From an uncultured Christensenellaceae bacterium (GTDB lineage Bacteria > Bacillota > Clostridia > Christensenellales > Pumilibacteraceae): a DNA stretch of 64,000 bases. Shown piece after piece: positions 43,844 through 51,211 of this stretch (its first letter is position 1; every line of letters begins with the position of its first letter). The translations under genes and the position numbers were made by a program. The DNA lies in NCBI GenBank assembly GCA_910587445.1, contig CAJULE010000001.1, positions 35,648 to 99,647 on the forward strand, read 5' to 3'. Below the pieces are notes generated by a model. It did no database searches and was not told the origin of the DNA. It saw only the letters and a list, made by a program, of their open reading frames with translations.

Positions 43844-45514
43844 ATGAAGCGTGCATTAGATGAAAGTGTTTTTTTGTTGAAGGATGAATCAGGTTTCCTA
43901 GCCCTTTTAAGATATTGTTTATATAATTGGTATTGTGATATTAAGGTTGATGATGATGTTTTAAAAGAAAGCAAATATTATAAAACTCTATATGAATATT
44001 TTGTTGGCCGTGGTATTATTACGGTAGCAGCAGAAGTTTACTATGTTGATAGGGAATATCGAGATAGCTACTATTTATATTATGCTCGAAAACATTCTAA
44101 TTATGAAAGATTTGCTTTGCGAATATGTCTATTTCAAGGTGATTTAAGAAAGGCCTTATTAGATTATAATATAGAAAAACTGCAAACTGCTTTTGTTGGG
44201 AGTTGTGTGTTTCGTCCTTTGGAAATTGGTATGATAGGTCGTACGCTAATAGCGCCTCGATTTTTTTTGAATAGCACTAAACGAAAATACTTTTTAAGAA
44301 CAGCGAACTATCATATATCTCTTTTTGGAATGAAGCTTACAGTAGAAGCTTTTCCTTATATGATGCAAGATGTTGAAACTATTACATGCGCGGAAGTAAC
44401 AGTGTTAAATATGTTGGATTATTTTAGCACGCAATATAATGATTATCGATTCATTTTGCCTAGTGATATTAACAGAATCATATCACAGTATGGATATGAA
44501 CGTGTATTGCCATCTAAAGGCATAAATTATGAAATGTTAACTAAAGTTTTGTCAATGCAGGGATTTTCTCCTAAGATGTATATGACAAAACAAAATTTAC
44601 CTACTTGGAATATTAAAAGAACCTTGCATCGATATGTTGATTCTGGTATTCCTATTGCGGTTGAGGTGGAAATTCCTCAAAATGGTGGACTGCATTCTGT
44701 TGTTTGTATTGGGTATGGTCGACAAGGTAATGAGCAGGATGTAGCTTTGTTGCCTAGTATAACTAGAGTGTATTCGAATATTGATGCTGGAAGAACAAAT
44801 AAGTTGTATTTTCAAGATCTGGCAGATGCGTGCAATGAATATGTTATAATGGATGATAATCAAATTCCTTATAAAAACACATTAATAGGGGAGAAGATAA
44901 TATCGACTAAAGGACATAAACAGATGTACTACATGGGTGATAAAAAAATAATCGGTTTTACAGTTCCATTACATTCCCGCATGATTATGGATGCTCTTGA
45001 AGCTGAAGCAATATGTCTCAATCTGTTGGCGCAGAAAGAAACAAGTTTTGCTACATGCTGTAGTGCTGAATTTATAGGGGAAGATATTGAAGATATTTCA
45101 GAATATAATATTGGGAGCTCTATAAAATCCCCAATAATACTTCGATTCTTTCTAGCATCGGCAAGTACATATAGAAAAGAAAGAGTTCAAGCTTTTTCAA
45201 ATAAAGACATCAAAGATCAATATGCTCTATTGCCTTTACCACATTTTGTGTGGGTGTGTGAGATTTTCTCAAAAAAATCATTTAAAGAGAATAAAATTAT
45301 TGGCGAAATTGTTTTAGACGGAACGTCATCAGCGCACGCGCAATTTGATAGCATTTTGTTGCTTCGATACCCGTATCGTTTTGGTGTGAGATATCCTGGT
45401 GATAATACAAATGATTTGTTCGAAATGTTTAAAAATACAATCAATGCCTGTGAATATATACAATCTTTTTCTGGTAATTTATTTCCATTAGGAGAGCGCA
45501 ATAAGGCAATATAA
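43844..45514 (+). CDS. C39/papain-like cysteine peptidase-domain protein of unknown role
   Basis: The 556-residue protein has a central segment with a plausible cysteine-peptidase triad: Q175 and C182 in QDVETITCAEV, H284 in GGLHSVVCIGY, and D337/D338 in YVIMDDNQIPY. This order and spacing fit C39-like papain folds. The N-terminal 165 residues (tyrosine-rich, with YYVDREYRDSYYLYYARKH) and the C-terminal 170 residues have no recognised fold. No signal peptide is present, so it acts in the cytoplasm. Its place between integrase and attachment site, its AT-rich base use and its unknown partner make it a candidate defence or conflict module; that role is inference. Confidence 0.6.
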   Translation: MKRALDESVFLLKDESGFLALLRYCLYNWYCDIKVDDDVLKESKYYKTLYEYFVGRGIITVAAEVYYVDREYRDSYYLYYARKHSNYERFALRICLFQGDLRKALLDYNIEKLQTAFVGSCVFRPLEIGMIGRTLIAPRFFLNSTKRKYFLRTANYHISLFGMKLTVEAFPYMMQDVETITCAEVTVLNMLDYFSTQYNDYRFILPSDINRIISQYGYERVLPSKGINYEMLTKVLSMQGFSPKMYMTKQNLPTWNIKRTLHRYVDSGIPIAVEVEIPQNGGLHSVVCIGYGRQGNEQDVALLPSITRVYSNIDAGRTNKLYFQDLADACNEYVIMDDNQIPYKNTLIGEKIISTKGHKQMYYMGDKKIIGFTVPLHSRMIMDALEAEAICLNLLAQKETSFATCCSAEFIGEDIEDISEYNIGSSIKSPIILRFFLASASTYRKERVQAFSNKDIKDQYALLPLPHFVWVCEIFSKKSFKENKIIGEIVLDGTSSAHAQFDSILLLRYPYRFGVRYPGDNTNDLFEMFKNTINACEYIQSFSGNLFPLGERNKAI

Positions 45515-45559
45515 TTATAGTGTTTTACTGATGGAGGGTAATAACTGCCTATTATGTTT

Positions 45560-45634
45560 TACGCTCTAAAACTGCCTAAAACGGAATATTTGCAAACATT
45601 TGCATACAAAATTGTAGCTGAATAGTTTGCAAAT
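45560..45634. promoter_or_regulatory. Right integrase arm-type sites
   Basis: The 24-base block also found at the left end is followed by tandem decamers atttgcaaac and atttgcatac (45588-45607) and an inverted copy at 45625. This supports the right boundary of element 1. The remaining bases up to the tRNA remnant hold no coding sequence. Confidence 0.6.
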
Positions 45635-45740
45635 ATTGTGCTCTTGTGGTACAATGTTAAAAGTTAGATAAAAATCTACTATATATAGTAGGCGGTTGGC
45701 TTGCAAAAATGTGGGGTTGCTCCTTTACTGAAAATAGGGT

Positions 45741-45791
45741 ACGTCCTTGGTAAGGACGAGGTCGCGGGTTCAAGTCCCGTCACCTCGACCA
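45741..45791 (+). pseudogene. 3' half of a tRNA-Thr gene and right attachment core
   Basis: The first 39 bases equal the left attachment core. They continue as tcacctcgacca, a 3' acceptor strand with CCA that would pair with CGAGGTG, not with the GCTGTTA of the intact tRNA at 35170. No matching 5' half lies upstream. It is therefore a tRNA fragment from a different tRNA-Thr gene or from the attachment site of a second element. Confidence 0.8.
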
Positions 45792-45795
45792 CAGG

Positions 45796-45840
45796 ATACA
45801 CGCTTTTGTGCTTAAAACGCACGTGAGCGTGTATTTTTTA
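45796..45840 (+). terminator. Terminator following the tRNA 3' fragment
   Basis: atacacgct pairs with agcgtgtat and is followed by ttttt, the arrangement found directly behind complete tRNA genes. Confidence 0.75.
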
Positions 45841-45950
45841 TATATCGGCTTGCCGTAAGGAACCTTTTATCGTCCATTTTTGGGTAAAAACCTCAATAAA
45901 AACCTTGTTTTAGGTCACGATTTGGGGCAGGATTTGGGGCAATATGCACT

Positions 45951-47156
45951 TTAATAGTTTAACTTTTGCCCTTCTTTTAATAGAAATTCGTCTGATAAAT
46001 CCATATAGGCGTCTCCTAAGGCACCGTGAGAGTGTCCTACGAACTCATCACGCGCTACGTCGGCTACGCCACATTCGCAACACCGCGTATAAAAAGTTGT
46101 GCGTAAATCGTATAACTTTCTATCGGGGAATACGCTATGGAATTTCTCGCGTATGCGGTTCGGCACGTAGAATTTAAGCTCGGTAACATTTGCTACATAT
46201 GGCGCAAGCATAGGGGAGACAGGTATTTTTTTGTACTGTACCTTTCCGTTCTTGCGCTTACTATTGATTGAAATAATAAAGTCACCTTCGATTCGTGCAC
46301 TCTGATACTCATTAGGACGCATCCCCGTATATAAGCCAACAGCGAACATAAGTTGGTACGGCGTGCCTTGCGTTTCCGACAGAAGAAGTGCTTCTTCGGT
46401 TTTGCTCAGCGCCGAGCCATGTTCGGTTTGGTGCTTTTTGTGGAACACGATGTCTATAGGGTTTACTGTGATAAGACCGTGCTTGATTGCCATACGGAAT
46501 AGGGTATTTAGCAAACAATATACTTCGTCTGCGGTTTTGTGTTTACCTTCCGCATCCAAGTCATCAACCAGATCTTGACACATAAGTGACGTAATCGATT
46601 TAATTCTTAAGTCGCCGAAAAAAGGCTTAACGTGGTTATTGTAACGGTTGAGCGTATTTTTGTACGTTGTTTCCGCAACTCTACGTATGTAGAATTTTTG
46701 GAAGTAGTAATCTGCGAACGCACCAAACACACTAGGTATACCGTTGGCTTTATTCGGACCTCGTTTTTCCGCTTCGAGCAGTTTGGTAATGAATTTTTCT
46801 TTAGCTTCTTCAACTGACTTTGCTGACGCGGATACGTTATACCCGTTACGCCGATAGCGAATTTCGTAATTAAACGTGTTTTTGCCGCACGGCCGTCTTC
46901 TGATATGGGTCGTGCAGCCTTGAATTCTGAACTCTTGTCTGAAAGTTTTGGGCATTTTTAAAATCTCCTTTTCGGTAAACTTCAAAATCAGCCCGTTTTG
47001 CGATTGTTTGTCAATGTGCATTCCGGTGAGCGCGGCAACCTTATCGAGCGACATAGAATCGGCAGCAGCCTTTAATAACGCCCTCGCAAGTTCACTTTGC
47101 CCTTCCGGAATTGTCCGGATAGTATTTATGATAGCATCAACTTCTTGCTGTGTCAA
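45951..47156 (-). CDS. int: Tyrosine recombinase of element 2
   Basis: The 401-residue protein has a core-binding domain (TYKNTLNRYNNHVKPFFGDLRI) and a catalytic domain with YTGMRPNEYQ, YDLRTTFYTR and FVGHSHGALGDAYMDL carrying the C-terminal tyrosine. The N-terminus has an extra helical part (about residues 1-60). It is not closely similar to the integrase of element 1. It ends 160 bases from the tRNA-derived core, the usual position for an integrase next to its attachment site. Start is TTG with AAAGGAG at rather long spacing; exact start uncertain. Confidence 0.88.
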   Translation of the reverse strand: MTQQEVDAIINTIRTIPEGQSELARALLKAAADSMSLDKVAALTGMHIDKQSQNGLILKFTEKEILKMPKTFRQEFRIQGCTTHIRRRPCGKNTFNYEIRYRRNGYNVSASAKSVEEAKEKFITKLLEAEKRGPNKANGIPSVFGAFADYYFQKFYIRRVAETTYKNTLNRYNNHVKPFFGDLRIKSITSLMCQDLVDDLDAEGKHKTADEVYCLLNTLFRMAIKHGLITVNPIDIVFHKKHQTEHGSALSKTEEALLLSETQGTPYQLMFAVGLYTGMRPNEYQSARIEGDFIISINSKRKNGKVQYKKIPVSPMLAPYVANVTELKFYVPNRIREKFHSVFPDRKLYDLRTTFYTRCCECGVADVARDEFVGHSHGALGDAYMDLSDEFLLKEGQKLNY

Positions 47157-47277
47157 TTTCTTTCAGCAGCTCCTTTCTAAACTTGATGAGCGCAGTATAA
47201 ATGCTAAACTCGCAAGTTTTTTTCGACTTTGAAAAACTTTTCATAAGATTTTTCATAGCTACTACTCCTTTTTATTT

Positions 47278-47473
47278 ATTCGTCTTTCGACGGTAATACC
47301 GTTGAGTGGGAAAAGACGCGCTGTCAAAGAGAAGAAAAAAGTATTGTGCTGTAATCCCGCTCAATAAAAAGTTTAAGCAATACTTTTTTCCTTTGACGAA
47401 TTAAGCTAATATATGGATATGGCAAAATCAGCGCAAGTCTTTTTCCACTACAACCCCACGGCGAAAGACGAAT
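47278..47473. repeat. 196-bp interrupted long inverted repeat
   Basis: Three blocks pair in nested order: 47278-47289 (attcgtctttcg) with 47462-47473, 47301-47323 with 47429-47454, and 47324-47346 (with gaaaaaagtattg) with 47378-47397. The apical loop is 47347-47377. It fills the gap between the recombinase and the repressor. It could be a structured RNA, a replication or transfer origin, or a relic of a small transposable sequence. Confidence 0.7.
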
Positions 47474-47533
47474 ATCAATATGTTGGCTTTATCTTATATA
47501 GAAAAAGATTTTTAAAATGACAGTGATAATGCT

Positions 47534-47561
47534 TGCCATTTACTAAATGGTGTGTTATACT
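47534..47561 (+). promoter_or_regulatory. Repressor promoter with palindromic operator
   Basis: TTGCCA and TATACT are spaced by 16 bases. CCATTTACTAAATGG, a perfect 15-base palindrome, fills the 5' part of the spacer, where a bound repressor would block polymerase. Part of the half-site (ttagtaaatg) recurs at the start codon of the repressor gene. Autoregulation is likely. Confidence 0.65.
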
Positions 47562-47609
47562 TAGCCCACATAACAAAACGCTATGTTTCGTTATAATCGG
47601 AGTTAGTAA

Positions 47610-48206
47610 ATGCGAGTACTTAACGAAGAAACAAAAAATGCAATATTAGAGTATAATACCGAATACCAAAAAAAGCACGGAGTATCGCCAAGCTTTCGTA
47701 ACATTATGAATGTACTTAAACTTGGTTCACTTGCTACCGTACAGCGTTATGTAAAACAGTTGGAGTCGGAGGGGCGACTTTCACGCACGTCAATAGGAAA
47801 TATAGCGCCTATTCCGCAACTGCATAGTGGAGAAACAACGCTTGTGCCGCTAATAGGGCAAATAGCTTGCGGCGAACCGTGCTTTGAAGTAGAAAATATC
47901 GAAGAAAGCTATGCGCTTCCTCGTTCGGTATTTGGCAACGGCGAATTATTTATGCTTAGAGCGTTCGGTGATAGCATGATCGATGCCGGAATAAACAAAG
48001 ACGATTTGCTTGTGATACGAAAGCAAGAGAGCGCGGATGACGGAGATATAGTCGTAGCGCTTGTAAATGGCAACAATACGCTAAAACGCTTATATAGACG
48101 AAACGGTAAAATTGTATTGCACCCGGAAAACAAGACTATGGAAGATATAATTGTAGCCGATTGTGAAATACAAGGTGTTTTGGTAAGTTGCATTAAATTG
48201 TTTTAA
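47610..48206 (+). CDS. LexA-like self-cleaving repressor
   Basis: The 198-residue protein has an N-terminal winged helix of the LexA type (GVSPSFRNIMNVLKLGSLATVQRYVKQLESEGRL). The peptidase domain has catalytic S122 (FGDSMIDAG) and K159 (LKRLYRR). The cleavage site reads IACGEP, with Cys-Gly in place of Ala-Gly. Such repressors keep a prophage or island silent and are inactivated through RecA when DNA is damaged. Its own promoter carries a palindrome inside the spacer. Confidence 0.9.
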   Translation: MRVLNEETKNAILEYNTEYQKKHGVSPSFRNIMNVLKLGSLATVQRYVKQLESEGRLSRTSIGNIAPIPQLHSGETTLVPLIGQIACGEPCFEVENIEESYALPRSVFGNGELFMLRAFGDSMIDAGINKDDLLVIRKQESADDGDIVVALVNGNNTLKRLYRRNGKIVLHPENKTMEDIIVADCEIQGVLVSCIKLF

Positions 48207-48340
48207 TTTCGGAATTTGTCCGATTCCGTTATTATAAGGCTTGTGTAAAATGGATTACTTCCACTGCGGACTTCTCAACCGCACAATGGCAGTTGTTCAA
48301 ATACAGGTTTCCGCAAGCATGAGAAAAGGAGAATTAAATT

Positions 48341-48544
48341 ATGGACGAACGCGAATACCCTAAACCGGTAAGATTTTTTTGTGTAAATTGCAAAAGAGAA
48401 GTTATCGGGTTGCAAGATGAAAACGGCAAAATGCGTGTTTCTTGCTCTTACTGTGGCGCAGTCACGGTATCGCAATTAAAGGGGCGGCGGCATATTCAGT
48501 TTGACGTGTACGCACTCAAAGGGCAATTTTTAATTCAGCAATAA
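48341..48544 (+). CDS. Small zinc-ribbon protein
   Basis: The 67-residue protein has two CxxC pairs (FFCVNCKREVIG, then VSCSYCGAV) that would hold one zinc, typical of short zinc-ribbon proteins on mobile elements. AAAGGAG lies 9 bases upstream of the ATG. It follows the repressor on the same strand. Possibly a nucleic-acid-binding accessory factor; role unknown. Confidence 0.65.
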   Translation: MDEREYPKPVRFFCVNCKREVIGLQDENGKMRVSCSYCGAVTVSQLKGRRHIQFDVYALKGQFLIQQ

Positions 48545-48564
48545 TATACTTTAATGTAAACTTA

Positions 48565-48743
48565 CGGCAACGCGCTCGGTCGGTCTGAAATAGGGACAGC
48601 GTAAAACCGAGAAGGCGAGCTGTATTAAAATCGGATGGTTTAACCGAACTTTTGCGCAAGCAATAACACGAGAGGCCGCCGATAAGCGATTAACCACTAT
48701 TTATATAGGAATAGTGAAAAGTCGCTTATCGGCGGTTTTTTTA
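48565..48743 (+). ncRNA. Candidate structured RNA ending in a strong terminator
   Basis: CTCGGT (48575) can pair with ACCGAG (48606) while ACAGC (48596) pairs with GCTGT (48619), an interlocked pseudoknot arrangement. A small hairpin (tcgg...ccga) follows, then a terminator whose 14-bp stem (ccgccgataagcga, 48676) and inner stem (cactatt/aatagtg) precede TTTTTTT. No open frame covers it. Could be a regulatory leader or small RNA; only the terminator part (48676-48743) is certain. Confidence 0.45.
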
Positions 48744-48872
48744 TTTTCGCCGTTATTTCAGGTATTATATAGTGTACAAAAAAAATTAAAAATATTTTTT
48801 CAAACTCGAAAAAATCTTTCGACTTTGAATTTTACAATACGCCTACAAGTACGGCAAAGGAGGTATAAATCG

Positions 48873-49208
48873 GTGTCAGCAAACGAGCGTAGACGCGCTA
48901 TAATCGAAGTGCTTTGTCAGCGCAGATACGATACAAGAGAAAATCTTGCATCGGAATTTGGCGTGACAAAACGCACGATAGAGAATGACGTGCTTGCGCT
49001 TTCGCTCGAATACCCGATTTATACCATTCAAGGGCATGGAGGCGGAATTTATGTAGAGAAAAATTATAAGCTGGATAGAAAGTATCTATCCGATGAACAG
49101 GCAGAGCTTTTGGAAATGCTTTCCGAAAGTCTTTCCGGTAAGCAAGCGGAAGTTATGCAATCCATACTTAAAACATTCAAATTGCATAAGCATAACGAGT
49201 CAAAATGA
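48873..49208 (+). CDS. HTH-domain regulator (DeoR/WYL-type N-terminus only)
   Basis: The 111-residue protein has a helix-turn-helix (ERRRAIIEVLCQRRYDTREN, then FGVTKRTIENDVLAL) and GHGGGIYV, as at the start of WYL-type regulators, but ends before any WYL domain. The GTG start has GGAGG 9 bases upstream. It probably controls genes of the element. Confidence 0.7.
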   Translation: MSANERRRAIIEVLCQRRYDTRENLASEFGVTKRTIENDVLALSLEYPIYTIQGHGGGIYVEKNYKLDRKYLSDEQAELLEMLSESLSGKQAEVMQSILKTFKLHKHNESK

Positions 49209-49235
49209 TAATCGAATAGATACATGAGGTGAATT

Positions 49236-49391
49236 GTGCAAGAAGTTAGGAACAATCAAGGAAAACTTATTTGTATGGCGGATTGTTGTACAAAAACAAT
49301 CGAAATTGCTATCAAAGGATGTGTAACGAAGATACGCTTTTCGGACGATGGTAAAATAATAGTACAAAATTCAGATAGAAAAATAAGTTAA
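49236..49391 (+). CDS. Short conserved mobile-element protein
   Basis: The 51-residue product (VQEVRNNQGKLICMADCCTK, then KIRFSDDGKIIVQN) has an alternation of beta strands typical of short proteins on Clostridia integrative elements. GAGGTG lies just before the GTG start. I recognise the type but cannot name a function. Confidence 0.55.
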   Translation: MQEVRNNQGKLICMADCCTKTIEIAIKGCVTKIRFSDDGKIIVQNSDRKIS

Positions 49392-49401
49392 AAGAAAAAA
49401 G

Positions 49402-49492
49402 AATCCGCAGACCGCAAGACGGCAAGGAAAGCAAATCTCAAACGCTTTTCGTGCCGTCTTTTTTGTTTGCGGAAAACACGGCTCTGCGGATT
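49402..49492 (+). terminator. Three-part nested inverted repeat with internal terminator
   Basis: aatccgcag/ctgcggatt encloses ccgcaa/ttgcgg, which encloses aagacggca/tgccgtctt followed by T6. The inner hairpin is a good terminator. The outer arms make the whole 91 bases one long stem. Confidence 0.75.
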
Positions 49493-49515
49493 TACAAAAT
49501 TCAAGGAGTAAAATT

Positions 49516-49911
49516 ATGAAAGCATATACTTATAAATTTGCAGACGGATCGAAAAGTACAGTCGAAGTGCCTGATGAAATTTACGATATTTTGATAGAAA
49601 TGGATAAAGAAGAAAAATACGGTAATCGCCGCGAAACGCGCAGACACATTTCTTTGGATAGTCTAATGGAACAGGGGCTTGAACCGAGCATTGTTGATGA
49701 CTATTTTGCAGAATCTCGCGTAATCAATATGAACAACGAGCGTTTGCAAGAGGGTATTAAACAGCTATTGCCTGCGCAGCAAGAATTGCTTTATAAGGTG
49801 TATGTGGACCAACTAACCGTGACCGAAATAGCCAAAAGCGAATGCGTTGCTGTGTGCAGCGTAAGTAAAAGATTGGGGCGAATTCATAAAAAACTTGAAA
49901 GTTTTTTGTAA
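49516..49911 (+). CDS. Sigma-70 region 4-like protein
   Basis: The 131-residue protein ends in a region-4-type helix-turn-helix (LQEGIKQLLPAQQELLYKVY, then LTVTEIAKSECVAVCSVSKRL). The N-terminal half (TYKFADGSKSTVEVPDEIYDIL, RRHISLDSLMEQG) is that seen in sigma-like proteins of Gram-positive integrative elements. It lacks region 2, so it likely acts as an accessory regulator rather than a full sigma factor. GGAG lies 7 bases before the start. Confidence 0.75.
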   Translation: MKAYTYKFADGSKSTVEVPDEIYDILIEMDKEEKYGNRRETRRHISLDSLMEQGLEPSIVDDYFAESRVINMNNERLQEGIKQLLPAQQELLYKVYVDQLTVTEIAKSECVAVCSVSKRLGRIHKKLESFL

Positions 49912-49986
49912 AGACCGCCAACTTTTGCCCGTTATCGTGGCTATAAGTGTAGGGGTTATTAAAACCGCCTAAAAAAAGGAGTGCGT

Positions 49987-50214
49987 ATGAAAAAGATTTA
50001 CAGACAAATTTACCGTGTGGAATGTAATCGCGGCAGTAAGTATTTCAGTTCGCTGACGAAAGCGAATCGGCATTTTGATACTATGGTAGCTCGCGGATAT
50101 GATACGGAATTGTGGGAAAGTACGATTCGTGTAACTGTTCCGTCGGGATTTCCGGTGTCGGCAAAACAGGTTTTGTTAAAATGTTCGTTCGATACTGTTG
50201 AACGATACGTATAA
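49987..50214 (+). CDS. Small protein of unknown function
   Basis: The 75-residue product (MKKIYRQIYRVECNRGSKYF ...) is basic at the start and predicted mixed alpha/beta. AAAGGAG lies 5 bases before the chosen ATG; an upstream GTG would overlap that site. No family recognised. The 250 bases after it contain short hairpins but no gene. Confidence 0.5.
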   Translation: MKKIYRQIYRVECNRGSKYFSSLTKANRHFDTMVARGYDTELWESTIRVTVPSGFPVSAKQVLLKCSFDTVERYV

Positions 50215-50464
50215 ACTACTTTGAATGTTACGGCGCAAGAATAAGAGCGATTGCGTTTAGCGTGAAATTTCGTAAAAGGTGGCCGCCTACGCTAAATAAT
50301 CGGGGAAGTAATATATAAGACGCCGTTTCAGATATTTGCTGTGCTATAACCCTAAAGGGTTGTGCCACTCCGTCGCCGCGCCTATGAATAAACAAGTTTA
50401 TTTGCAGGCTCGGCTCGGTCGGGTATCGGCAATACGGCAAAACAAAAAATAGGAGATTTGAAAA

Positions 50465-50758
50465 ATGGCAAATTACAATACGGAAAGGCGTTGGACTACT
50501 CCCTCTAAGCGTGCCGCAAGCTACGTGGAAGAGCGTAAAGCAAAAGTGCATCAGCACGGACAAAAAGAGGGGCGGCCCCTTACGGACTACGAAGCAGGAT
50601 TGCGTTCGGGTTACTTGCAGTGCCAGAGCGACCACGCAGGTTTATTCCGTTATAAGCAGGCTATGGACGCAGGTCTTTCCAAAGCAGAAGCAAAGAAGTT
50701 CTCGCGTGAAAAGGGAACGAAGTTGCCTAAGGGCAAGGGCGGCAAAAAGACCGCTTAA
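50465..50758 (+). CDS. Small basic protein at the start of the inovirus cluster
   Basis: The 97-residue protein is hydrophilic and lysine-rich (KFSREKGTKLPKGKGGKKTA), with LTDYEAGLRSGYLQCQSDHAG in the middle. No signal or membrane helix, so it is not the coat protein. AGGAG precedes the ATG. It is followed after 21 bases by the next phage gene. A DNA-binding role is a guess. Confidence 0.55.
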   Translation: MANYNTERRWTTPSKRAASYVEERKAKVHQHGQKEGRPLTDYEAGLRSGYLQCQSDHAGLFRYKQAMDAGLSKAEAKKFSREKGTKLPKGKGGKKTA

Positions 50759-50779
50759 CAAAAAGGAGGAAAAAGAATT

Positions 50780-51136
50780 ATGGCAAACAAAAACAATCTT
50801 AAGGTAGAAAGAGCGCCGTTCGAATATAACGGCAAGTCGTATTTCGACTATTTCATTTGCGGCAATATCCGCGGTACGGACGTAAAGATTAAGGTCGGTC
50901 CGCCCGATAAAAAGGATAAGGGCGGCTATACGGTTTTGGATATCGTGTTCGGCGGCGAGTCGCAGGCGGATTTCGTGGTAGAGCCTTTCGAGTTCAAGAA
51001 CGCCGAGGGTAAGACCGTTTCGGGTGAGCGTTTCATCGTTCGTACCGTGGATAAGGCAACGGGCGAAGTGTACGAGTGTGCTATCAAGCCCGTGAATACC
51101 TCGGATAAGAATATGCTCGCTATGCTTATGCGATAA
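50780..51136 (+). CDS. Putative ssDNA-binding protein of the inovirus cluster
   Basis: The 118-residue protein is beta-strand rich and acidic/basic mixed (VKIKVGPPDKKDKGGYTVLD, VVEPFEFKNAEGKTVSGERF). Position before the adsorption-like gene and size fit the gene-V-type ssDNA-binding protein that coats phage DNA before assembly, but I see no decisive motif. GGAGG is upstream. Call rests on context. Confidence 0.45.
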   Translation: MANKNNLKVERAPFEYNGKSYFDYFICGNIRGTDVKIKVGPPDKKDKGGYTVLDIVFGGESQADFVVEPFEFKNAEGKTVSGERFIVRTVDKATGEVYECAIKPVNTSDKNMLAMLMR

Positions 51137-51211
51137 ACGATAAGGCAGTGTCGTAGCTTGTTAATCTTAATAAGTTACGGCACTGTTTTACTAAATTCAA
51201 AGGAGTATAAT

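Larger units (their letters stand above)
35195..45779. mobile_element. Integrative element 1 in tRNA-Thr (about 10.6 kb)
   Basis: The element is bounded by the 39-bp tRNA-derived direct repeat and carries excisionase-like and tyrosine integrase genes. Both ends have clustered decamers of the form atttgcaaac/atttgcatac and a shared 24-base block (35409-35432 and 45560-45583), as expected for integrase arm sites. Cargo comprises an InlB-repeat metallopeptidase, Fic protein, AbiE pair and an AT-rich peptidase unit. No conjugation or phage structural genes are present, so it needs a helper or is a satellite-type island. Confidence 0.8.

Noticed and set aside
45741..45791. A second complete tRNA-Thr gene
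   Set aside because: Only the part from the anticodon stem to CCA is present; no D-arm or matching acceptor strand lies upstream.
46948..47232. Plus-strand open frame over the start of the element 2 recombinase
   Set aside because: It lies antisense to the N-terminal coding part of the recombinase and shows no independent signal.
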